Part shown: positions 7,472-14,157 of the stretch, piece by piece | Layout: every line of letters begins with the position of its first letter | Numbering within the stretch: position 1 is the first letter of the stretch | Assembly: GCA_002364975.1 (NCBI GenBank) | Contig: DEYT01000118.1 | Coordinates: forward strand, 7,903 to 35,295 | Length of the DNA stretch: 27,393 bases | DNA from: Opitutia bacterium UBA3151 | Lineage (GTDB): Bacteria > Verrucomicrobiota > Verrucomicrobiia > Opitutales > Seribacteraceae | Reading direction: 5' to 3' | The notes under the pieces: generated by a model | Told to the model about the DNA's origin: nothing | The model's input: only the letters and a program-made list of their open reading frames with translations | The model's database searches: none | Program-made: the position numbers and the translations under genes

Positions 7472-8905
7472 TTACTCAGAGTAAGTCCAGCCTATGTTAA
7501 TTTCAGGAGCTATGACCCTAAGTTGTTGGGATATTTGCCGAAGTTCATCGCTGACTTTCTCAATCTTTTCATCTTTGCTTGCTCTGGAGAGCTCTAATGC
7601 ATCCGTGGCTCTCACATATGATTCTGATGGTTTGAAATTCTCAATTTTAGAACGGTAAGAGCCAGTATCTTTGGAAAATTTATCCAAGCAATTCTTGCAA
7701 CAAAATGCTACTTTTCTACCTTCAAAAACTTTTTTATGATCTTCGGAAATTGCTTTTTGTGAAACTGGACATTTTTGATTAATAACCTCCTCATCCGTTG
7801 AAACAGATCCTATTTTATCAATCTCTTGTTCTAAAGACTGAATCGCATTGATTTCATTTTGAGTGACAACTTTAACTTTTTTTGACAATTCAAGATGCTG
7901 TTTTTTAAGTGAAGCAAATAGTTTTGAGTCAGCAAATGACATTTTTAAATCTTCTGCACCCTTGGGTGTTATCTTTGTTTGCCACAAAAAAACTTTATTC
8001 AAATTTGGTAACTTCTTTAAATTTGAGATGGATGCGTCAGAGATATTAGTACCGTATAAATTTAAATATTTAAGCTCTTTTAAATCGGCCAAAAAAGGTG
8101 AAATTTCATCGGAAACCTCAGAATTTTCAAGATGAAGTCTTGTAAGGTTTTTAAGTTTTGCTAAATAAGGGCCGCACTTGTCAGATACTTTGGTTCTTGC
8201 GAGATTGAGCCAAAGTAATTGGTCTGCGACCGGCATCAGCATTTCAAACATTTGATCATCAAACTTTGTTCCAAGATAGGAAGCATTCACATAAAGGGCA
8301 TTGGTGTTTTCGGCGATCGGCATAATGAGCACTCCCGATTGACCGATTGTATCAATAATCTCATCTGGAGCTTTCGATACAACTGGAAGCACTGGTTTCA
8401 CCAAATCGATTTCAGATGATACTTTTTTGGGCATATTCTCCAAAATGTAAACTGCAGCTTCTTGGGTTATTGAATCGAGGTCTGCAATTTGAAGATCAAA
8501 AGAAGCCCCTAATTGGATCCATGACTTAATCACTGTAAGTTCTGAATTAGTAATAGGGTGATGTGGCTTTCCATCTTCGATTGGTGGCATTGCTTCTTCG
8601 TCATTTTTGGGAAGGGTGATGCGATATATAAGCTCACTTGCTTCAGTATCTCCTTTGACAATGATTTCATTACCGGCGCTGCGTCCGCCTTTTAATAATA
8701 ACTCTTTTTTATCCATCCGAAGTTTTCCCTTATCCTTATTTTCCCCATGGCAATGTAGGCACCGCGCTTCGAATACGGGTGCAATCAAACTATCATAAAC
8801 TTTTAAGCTATGTTTAGATGGATTGGAAATTTCGGAATGAGCCTGAAAGCAAATTAAAAAAGAAAGTGACAGGATTAAAAACTTTATTAGATTATTGGAA
8901 AACAT
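7472..8905 (-). CDS. Secreted fusion: planctomycete-type cytochrome c (PSCyt1), leucine-rich repeats, YHS/TRASH-like Cys cluster
   Basis: 477 residues. A signal peptide (about 1-24) precedes a cytochrome domain with the haem motif CLHCH at 49-53 and a likely distal ligand M106 in EAMPPIEDGK, as in PSCyt1 domains of Planctomycetes and Verrucomicrobia. Residues 230-312 hold three to four LRRs (for example LLWLNLARTKVSD, LTRLHLENSEVSD, LKYLNLYGTNISD). A third unit has CPV at 379-381 and VAFCCKNCLDKF at 399-410, giving Cys 379, 402, 403 and 406. That spacing resembles YHS/TRASH metal-binding domains. Predicted helices flank it. The domain calls are by eye; the haem motif is firm, while the function (electron transfer coupled to metal or copper handling) is unknown. 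It is divergent from the gene at 8931, only 25 bp away. Confidence 0.85.
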   Translation of the reverse strand: MFSNNLIKFLILSLSFLICFQAHSEISNPSKHSLKVYDSLIAPVFEARCLHCHGENKDKGKLRMDKKELLLKGGRSAGNEIIVKGDTEASELIYRITLPKNDEEAMPPIEDGKPHHPITNSELTVIKSWIQLGASFDLQIADLDSITQEAAVYILENMPKKVSSEIDLVKPVLPVVSKAPDEIIDTIGQSGVLIMPIAENTNALYVNASYLGTKFDDQMFEMLMPVADQLLWLNLARTKVSDKCGPYLAKLKNLTRLHLENSEVSDEISPFLADLKELKYLNLYGTNISDASISNLKKLPNLNKVFLWQTKITPKGAEDLKMSFADSKLFASLKKQHLELSKKVKVVTQNEINAIQSLEQEIDKIGSVSTDEEVINQKCPVSQKAISEDHKKVFEGRKVAFCCKNCLDKFSKDTGSYRSKIENFKPSESYVRATDALELSRASKDEKIEKVSDELRQISQQLRVIAPEINIGWTYSE

Positions 8906-8922
8906 AGGACTTAATGTATAAT
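8895..8922 (+). promoter_or_regulatory. Sigma70-type promoter, apparently leaderless, for the gene at 8931
   Basis: TTGGAA (8895-8900), a 16-bp spacer and a perfect TATAAT (8917-8922) end 8 nt before the ATG at 8931. Transcription would begin at or next to the start codon. The -35 lies inside the 5' end of the divergent cytochrome gene. Confidence 0.6.
8913..8918 (-). promoter_or_regulatory. Candidate -10 (TACATT) for the cytochrome-LRR gene, overlapping the opposite-strand -10
   Basis: On the minus strand TACATT fits the TAnnnT core and lies 7 nt before the ATG at 8905. It shares two bases with the plus-strand TATAAT. The -35 is poor (TTCGAA at 17-bp spacing). Confidence 0.3.
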
Positions 8923-8930
8923 TTATTTTT

Positions 8931-9254
8931 ATGAATTCGAATACGCAAGTTCAGATAGAAAAAGATTCTAGTTTTACAGATTGGAGTCGAGAACTTTGGT
9001 TCGCTCTTATGTTCGTTTGTATTGGATGGACGGTCTGGCCTCTTATGATTTATTTCCTTGGACGTGCACTAGACATCGATTATTTCGTTTCCTTAACTTT
9101 GAGAGTCTGGGCCGAAGATAAAGTTTATGGACCATTAACCGATGGAGGCTTTAGGTCTTTGTCTCGACTGCTTTTACTTTTTTTCCCGTGGCTGTTTTTC
9201 TTTTTCTTACGCTTAACTTTAAATCTAGCTAGAAAAAAGAGTTTATTGTCCTAG
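8931..9254 (+). CDS. Small two-helix inner membrane protein, unknown family
   Basis: 107 residues and not recognised. A hydrophilic N-terminus (1-20) is followed by a hydrophobic segment at about 22-44 (Trp-rich), a central polar loop (about 45-78) and a second very Phe/Leu-rich segment at about 79-100 before a basic tail. Two membrane helices with both ends probably cytoplasmic are likely. The gene has a good promoter, and its TAG shares the palindrome CTAG with the stop codon of the opposite ABC transporter gene. It is flanked by that exporter and by a secreted cytochrome, so an envelope role is possible, but nothing in the sequence defines it. Confidence 0.7.
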   Translation: MNSNTQVQIEKDSSFTDWSRELWFALMFVCIGWTVWPLMIYFLGRALDIDYFVSLTLRVWAEDKVYGPLTDGGFRSLSRLLLLFFPWLFFFFLRLTLNLARKKSLLS

Positions 9255-11008
9255 TTTCCAACTACATTTAGTTGATAGCTACAAAAGGAAGAATATTTCC
9301 CTGACTTCTTCAATAAAGTTTCATGATTTCCTTGTTCAATAATCTTACCATTTTCTAAGAATATTATCTGATCGGCTTCCCTAATCGTGCTCAAGCGGTG
9401 TGCAATAATTAAGGTCGTATGGTTTTTAACGAGTTTCGAAAGAGCCACTTGAATGCTTCTTTCGGTTTCGACATCTACACTGGATGTAGCTTCATCTAAA
9501 ATCATGATCGGGGATGATTTAAGAATGGCTCGGGCAAGTGTTATGCGTTGTTTTTCACCCATACTGAGTCGTATGCCTCTTTCACCGATATGAGTATCGA
9601 TTCCCTTGGGAAGATTAGTAACAAAATCTTGGGCACTTGCTGCTTTTAATGCATTCATGATTTCGTATTCCTCCGAAGCAGGAGATGCTAAAAGTAGATT
9701 CTCCCGGATGCTTGCATCAAAGAGAAAAGGGTCTTGAGAAACGAAACCAACATTTCCTCTTAGACTTGCAAGACCTAGCTTACGAACATCAATCCCACCA
9801 ACAGTCACGGCACCTTCGGTTACATCATAGTATCTCAATACCAAGTTCGCTATTGTACTTTTTCCTGCTCCGGTTGGACCTACCAATGCGGTTGTAGAAC
9901 CATGAGGTATAGTAAAAGTTAAATCATCCACAAGTTTGCTTCTTTGATTGTACGAAAAGGAAACTTTTTCAAACGAAATGGTTTGGTTAGAAGTTGGAAA
10001 CTTCATGCAAGTGACTGGATCCTTTATATCAATCGGTGTGTCTAAAACTTCAAAAACCCTCTCACCAGATGCCTTACCGGCAGAAATCAGATTATTAATA
10101 GAGACGAGTTGCCTTACTGGCTCATAAAACATGTTTGCATATAGTAAAAACGCAAAAAACTGTCCGGTCGTAAATGAAGAGTCAGTCTGTAATAAATAGG
10201 CACCCATTCCTACCACAGCAAGTATACCAAGAGAGGATGTAAAGCTAGCACTTGGTCCTTGGATTGACCACCGATACATTGCTTTTAGTGATTTTTTTTT
10301 AAGAATTTCTCCAATATCTCTGAACCTTTTCTTCTCTCTTTCTTCTAGTGAAAAAGAATGAATTAGTCGGTTGCCTTGAATGTTTTCTACCAGCAGGGCA
10401 TTTAAATCTCCAGAAGCTTCACGAACTTCCTTCCAATTCTTTTTTGAGACTTTTGCATAACGAAATGCCATGATTACCAAGATAGGCAGCGGAAGGAAAA
10501 CAAGAGCTGCAAGCCTAGGTTCTTGGCCGAACATCATAATAGTGACTCCAAAAAGAGTAAGAATTGAAATTACACCCTGTTCAGTCCCGTCTAAAATAGC
10601 CCTTTCAACATTTTGCACATCTTCAACCACCCGGGATGAAATATCTCCACTCTTTCTTTGATCGTAAAAGCTTATCGGGAGCTTAAGAAGCTTATTGTGT
10701 AAATCTTCTCTCAACTTGAGGATTACTCTTTGCTCGAGTTTATTATTAAATCGAATCCTCAAAGAATTGAGTAATTCCTTGATAAAAAAAATAAATGCGA
10801 TCCAGAATACCCCATTTAATAAGTAATCATTTGAGTTTTTGCCTTGTGTGAAAATGGTGTCTAGCACTCTTTGTATAAGGGTTGGAACAATAACGGATAA
10901 AACCGTCATCATACACGCTAATAAAAGAGTGAAAGAGAAAAGGAGCTTGTGTTCAAACAAGTACTTACTAACCCTGCGGATGACCTTTTTATTACTTTTT
11001 TCTGGCAT
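9251..11008 (-). CDS. ABC exporter, fused permease and ATPase (MsbA-like)
   Basis: 585 residues, the half-transporter architecture of MsbA and related lipid or drug flippases. A six-helix membrane domain covers about 1-320, including FTLLLACMMTVLSVIVPTLI near the N-terminus and the coupling-helix area around DISSRVVEDVQNVE. The nucleotide-binding domain has Walker A GPTGAGKST (about 375-383), signature LSMGEKQR (about 479-486; the first Gly of LSGGQ is Met), Walker B IMILDEATSSVD (about 500-511) and the H-loop IIAHRLST. It probably works as a homodimer in the inner membrane. In an organism that makes lipid A, MsbA-type lipid A flipping is plausible but cannot be told from other exporters here. 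It is divergent from the DUF5069 gene (29 bp) and converges on the gene at 8931. Confidence 0.93.
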   Translation of the reverse strand: MPEKSNKKVIRRVSKYLFEHKLLFSFTLLLACMMTVLSVIVPTLIQRVLDTIFTQGKNSNDYLLNGVFWIAFIFFIKELLNSLRIRFNNKLEQRVILKLREDLHNKLLKLPISFYDQRKSGDISSRVVEDVQNVERAILDGTEQGVISILTLFGVTIMMFGQEPRLAALVFLPLPILVIMAFRYAKVSKKNWKEVREASGDLNALLVENIQGNRLIHSFSLEEREKKRFRDIGEILKKKSLKAMYRWSIQGPSASFTSSLGILAVVGMGAYLLQTDSSFTTGQFFAFLLYANMFYEPVRQLVSINNLISAGKASGERVFEVLDTPIDIKDPVTCMKFPTSNQTISFEKVSFSYNQRSKLVDDLTFTIPHGSTTALVGPTGAGKSTIANLVLRYYDVTEGAVTVGGIDVRKLGLASLRGNVGFVSQDPFLFDASIRENLLLASPASEEYEIMNALKAASAQDFVTNLPKGIDTHIGERGIRLSMGEKQRITLARAILKSSPIMILDEATSSVDVETERSIQVALSKLVKNHTTLIIAHRLSTIREADQIIFLENGKIIEQGNHETLLKKSGKYSSFCSYQLNVVGN

Positions 11009-11023
11009 TAGAAATTAATTGGA

Positions 11024-11029
11024 TAAAAT
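11024..11029 (+). promoter_or_regulatory. Candidate -10 (TAAAAT) 8 nt before the DUF5069 gene
   Basis: TAAAAT matches 5 of 6 consensus bases and ends 8 nt before the TTG at 11038. CTGGCA (11002-11007) lies 16 bp upstream as a possible -35, overlapping the start of the divergent ABC gene. The geometry is the same as at 8895-8931. Confidence 0.4.
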
Positions 11030-11037
11030 TTAGAGAT

Positions 11038-11499
11038 TTGAAAAATAAAGATATAGTTATCAAGAATGGACCCACTGGTTCTACTATGTTGGATCTGCCT
11101 TCTCCTTATGAGGCCCACTCGAATGGATTGTTACATTTACCCCGCTTTATTGCTAAAATAAAAAAGTTTCTAGATGGTGACCTTCCTGAAAGTTATCAGC
11201 GAAATTTTACTAAGGGTTTTGATGGTTTTTTGTGTTTGCATTTAGGTGTTGATGCAAACGACATAATCGAATGTGTGAAAACTTCAAAATCCGATCATGA
11301 AATAAACATAAAACTAGATTCGTTATTTTCAGGTGACTTAAAAGCAAGCACTTGGAACAGAAAAGTTGTACAGATGGGAATGTCTGATCTTGCACGCGAA
11401 AAATTGAATGAAGTGAAAAAAAACCTGAATGCAAAAGATAGAGATGATCTATTGTCGTTTGCGGACATTATTGATTTTGATGAAGAAAAAATAACTTAA
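11038..11499 (+). CDS. DUF5069 domain protein
   Basis: 153 residues from a TTG. The region LDLPSPYEAHSNGLLHLPRF (17-36), then KIKKFLDGDLPESY and FDGFLCLHLGVDANDI, follows the DUF5069 pattern (Leu-Pro-Arg helix, 'GKLP-Y' and 'F-GIDAD' blocks). This family is common in Verrucomicrobia and relatives, and its function is not known to me. The protein is soluble, without a signal peptide or membrane segment. An in-frame ATG at 11086 would remove 16 residues that precede the conserved block. I keep TTG because a -10-like hexamer sits 8 nt upstream, matching other starts here, but either is possible. It converges on the phosphatase gene with 8 bp between stops. Confidence 0.8.
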   Translation: MKNKDIVIKNGPTGSTMLDLPSPYEAHSNGLLHLPRFIAKIKKFLDGDLPESYQRNFTKGFDGFLCLHLGVDANDIIECVKTSKSDHEINIKLDSLFSGDLKASTWNRKVVQMGMSDLAREKLNEVKKNLNAKDRDDLLSFADIIDFDEEKIT

Positions 11500-11507
11500 T
11501 TTACGGT

Positions 11508-12947
11508 TTACACTCGTTTTACACAAAGGAGTGTTAAATCGTCTCTTTCATAATCAATGTCGGAAAATGAATCTAGGTTTTCAAGTATTTTAGCATTAAT
11601 ATCAGCGGGCTTGAATTCGTTTGAGGACTCCAAGCAGTTAATAAGTCGGGGAAGACCGAATTCCTCACTTTCAATACTTTCAGTTTCAGTTATCCCATCC
11701 GTGTAAAGAAGTAAAACATCACCCGGATTGAATTCGACAATATTATCTTCCGCAACTTCCTGGAAAATATCTTGAGTTACCATACCAACCGCCATCCCGG
11801 AACCTTCCAGTTTAGTAACTTTCGTAGATTTAGAATCGGAGGATAATAGTGCAGGCTCATGTCCTGCCCTTGAATAAGTTAGAGTGTTTTCTTGAGTATC
11901 AATAATGGCCAAAAAAATGGTAATAAACATATCCTCCCTAATTCGGTTTTGTAATTCTTGATTTAACCTTGTTAGTACATCCGAAGGTTTTCTAGATTTG
12001 GTCAAATAATGCCTTAAGTTAGTTTGGCATAAGGCCATAAGTAGAGAAGCAGGTACTCCTTTACCTGAAACATCGGCAATGGAGACCGCAAACTTACTAG
12101 AGCTCAGTTTTTTGAAATCATAGAAATCTCCTCCCACCTGAGCTGAAGGAGTATAGTGGGCGCTAACTTCAAGTCCTTTACAGTCAGGAAATTTTTGGGC
12201 AAGAAAAAGTTCCTGTACTTCGCTTGCCAATCTTAAGTCTGCATCCATTCTTGATTTCGACAGGCGCAAATTCATAGCATCAGAGTTTCTTATTGCTAAG
12301 GCGGATTGTTCCGCAATCGAATTGACCAGAGAAAAATCGGTCTCAGAAAAAGCAAGCCCGTTGGAAGGGTTTGCCACAACTAATACACCCATGGTTCTAT
12401 CGTTGTATACCAAGGGAGAATATATTATGGAACGAACTGCTAATGATGGATCTTCATGCTTAATGATCCTAGGATCACCAATGGCATTTTCAACGAGCAC
12501 GGCTTTCCCCGTTTTGGATACTTGCCCGACTACCCCTTCCCCCTCTTCTAGAATTTCAGAATTCAATATTTTTTCCAGAAATCGAGCTCTTGGCTTCTCA
12601 TTTTTTTTCAGTAATGATTTTCTTAACGCTCTTTGTGGTGGGAATAGACCTTCCACCGCGGTTCCTTGGAGGCGCCCGTTTGGTAACTTTTCATAGATAC
12701 ATGCACTCATTGCTCCTGTTGTAATTACCGCAGTGTGAGCAATGCGTTGGTACAAGTCTTTTTTTGCAATCCCCTCACCTATAGCAACTGCTAGGTTGTG
12801 CATGAAATCTACAACGATTTCTTTTTCTTGCTCCAGTCGGATTTTGGTATCTGACAATCTATTGCGATTAGCCCGTAATTGCTTGAATTTAAAAAACCAG
12901 AGGGAAGAAGCTAAACCAATACCAAGGATTATCCAAAAGATTTCCAT
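11508..12947 (-). CDS. Membrane-anchored GAF-PP2C (SpoIIE/RsbU-type) serine phosphatase
   Basis: 479 residues. One membrane helix (1-20) and a short coiled coil precede a GAF-type sensor domain (about 52-220; EGEGVVGQVSKTGKAVLVEN and SIIYSPLVYNDRTMGVLVV are typical). The PP2C/SpoIIE phosphatase domain covers about 245-479. Its metal-binding acidic motifs are all present: VGGDFYDF (271-278), IADVSGKG (290-297), LYTDGITE (414-421) and DD at 469-470. Such enzymes dephosphorylate STAS anti-sigma-factor antagonists. The STAS gene lies 20 bp upstream on the same strand, so the two form a partner-switching pair. No HATPase anti-sigma kinase and no sigma factor is encoded nearby. The signal sensed by GAF is unknown. 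Confidence 0.93.
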   Translation of the reverse strand: MEIFWIILGIGLASSLWFFKFKQLRANRNRLSDTKIRLEQEKEIVVDFMHNLAVAIGEGIAKKDLYQRIAHTAVITTGAMSACIYEKLPNGRLQGTAVEGLFPPQRALRKSLLKKNEKPRARFLEKILNSEILEEGEGVVGQVSKTGKAVLVENAIGDPRIIKHEDPSLAVRSIIYSPLVYNDRTMGVLVVANPSNGLAFSETDFSLVNSIAEQSALAIRNSDAMNLRLSKSRMDADLRLASEVQELFLAQKFPDCKGLEVSAHYTPSAQVGGDFYDFKKLSSSKFAVSIADVSGKGVPASLLMALCQTNLRHYLTKSRKPSDVLTRLNQELQNRIREDMFITIFLAIIDTQENTLTYSRAGHEPALLSSDSKSTKVTKLEGSGMAVGMVTQDIFQEVAEDNIVEFNPGDVLLLYTDGITETESIESEEFGLPRLINCLESSNEFKPADINAKILENLDSFSDIDYERDDLTLLCVKRV

Positions 12948-12967
12948 GAGATAATAAAGTTTGCTTT

Positions 12968-13459
12968 TTAAGCACTATCCTCTCTTTTCTGATCAAGAAA
13001 TTTTACAACATCACAAAATAACTTTTGATTTTTCTGGTTCAAATCTCTTAGGGTCTTATGGGCTTCATATATTAATTGTGCTGATGCTTTCCGTTCTTCC
13101 CCATCAGGATTAATATTTTCCAAGTCATCTAGGTTCTCCATTTTTTCTGAACTGACTACAGCAATTTTGTGAATACCAAGGTTTCTAACCGTTTCTAAAT
13201 TTCGATCTCTTAAATTGATTAGGCTTAAATTCCCCCGTGCTTTTACTTTAATCGCCAGGCTAACTAAAATACCTAAAAAAGTACTGTCTAAACTTTTACA
13301 GTTATCAAAATCGACTACAAAATTTGATTGTCCAGCATCCAAACGATTCAAAAAGAATTCCCTCAATGGACTGCAATTGAGGTAAGTAGCTTTTTCGGAT
13401 ACTCTTACGAAACTTCTTTCAGGACTATCGTGAACGAGGTAATTAATTTCTTTGTTCAC
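12968..13459 (-). CDS. STAS-domain anti-sigma factor antagonist (SpoIIAA/RsbV type)
   Basis: 163 residues, longer than the roughly 110 of a minimal SpoIIAA. The STAS core (about 5-105) includes FVVDFDNCKSLDSTFLGIL (47-65). In it, D58-S59 corresponds to the 'DSSGLG' phosphorylation motif, with S59 the likely phospho-site. A C-terminal extension (about 110-163) is charged and probably helical, and could bind a partner. The start codon is GTG. The gene is first in a two-gene operon with the phosphatase at 11508-12947. In the known mechanism, dephosphorylated antagonist captures an anti-sigma kinase and frees a sigma factor; which sigma factor cannot be told. Confidence 0.88.
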   Translation of the reverse strand: MNKEINYLVHDSPERSFVRVSEKATYLNCSPLREFFLNRLDAGQSNFVVDFDNCKSLDSTFLGILVSLAIKVKARGNLSLINLRDRNLETVRNLGIHKIAVVSSEKMENLDDLENINPDGEERKASAQLIYEAHKTLRDLNQKNQKLFCDVVKFLDQKREDSA

Positions 13460-13467
13460 TTTGCTTT

Positions 13468-13476
13468 ATTAGAGCA
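13468..13476 (-). promoter_or_regulatory. Extended -10 promoter element for the STAS-phosphatase operon
   Basis: On the minus strand TGC-TCTAAT (an extended -10, 5 of 6 hexamer bases) ends 8 nt before the GTG at 13459. A -35 is weak (TTGCGA at 19-bp spacing). Geometry again suggests a leaderless mRNA. Confidence 0.45.
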
Positions 13477-13535
13477 TTACCACAAAAACTATTCGCAAAA
13501 TTTAAACCTTATTTAAAAGGAGCGATAAAGTGCTA

Positions 13536-14006
13536 TTAGAGAATGGCTGCCTTAATTGAGTCAAAATCGGGTAATTGTTTGGGATCATCTGAAGACCATG
13601 CGTAAGAAACTGCACCCTCTTCAGTGACTACAAAAGCCGATCTTTTCGAGACTCCATAATATCCTATAAATTCTTCATAGAGCACGCCATAATCGGAAGA
13701 TACGGTTTTGTTGAAATCGCTGAGAAGAGGAAAATTTAATTTTTCCTGATTCGACATTACTTCTTGTGCAAAAGGACTATCCACACTGATACCAAAAACT
13801 CTTGCATTAAGGGATTCATAAGAAGATAGATCATCTCTGACCGAACATGCTTCTTCTATGCATACACCGGTGAAAGCAAAGGGGAAAAAAAGAAGAACAA
13901 CTGGGTTTTGGCCAATGTGATCGCTAAGTTTTACATCTACTAGTCCGTCAGCAGTTTTTGATTTAAGAGAGAAGTCAGGAGCTTTAGAGCCAATTTCTAA
14001 TGTCAT
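13536..14006 (-). CDS. Thioredoxin-fold peroxiredoxin (AhpE/BCP-like)
   Basis: 156 residues, a single peroxiredoxin domain that reduces hydrogen peroxide and organic hydroperoxides. The active-site segment FPFAFTGVCIEEAC carries the peroxidatic C49, preceded by the conserved Pro and Thr. A second Cys, C54, lies five residues later, the spacing seen in AhpE-like and some BCP-type enzymes. VFGISVDSPFAQ (70-81) and NFPLLSDF are typical of the fold. There is no signal peptide, so it is cytoplasmic. It is transcribed alone or with upstream sequence from the 151-bp gap shared with divergent tyrS. Its 3' end is 76 bp from the STAS start. Confidence 0.93.
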   Translation of the reverse strand: MTLEIGSKAPDFSLKSKTADGLVDVKLSDHIGQNPVVLLFFPFAFTGVCIEEACSVRDDLSSYESLNARVFGISVDSPFAQEVMSNQEKLNFPLLSDFNKTVSSDYGVLYEEFIGYYGVSKRSAFVVTEEGAVSYAWSSDDPKQLPDFDSIKAAIL

Positions 14007-14157
14007 GGGGCATTTGTTTTAAGGGGTTACGAGTATTAATTTGGTAATATTCTTGGAATTTAAAGCAAGACGAATCATTTGGAAGCAGAAAAAGAAACAA
14101 AATTCTTCGCTCGTAGAACCCTGAATTTAGTACTAAATGTAACAAACAAAACTATAA

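Noticed and set aside
12322..12696. 124-codon open frame on the plus strand
   Set aside because: Antisense to the GAF region of the phosphatase, no recognisable domain, and the sense frame is conserved.
14007..14157. T-box leader before tyrS
   Set aside because: The 151-bp gap shows no T-box sequence or terminator/antiterminator pair.
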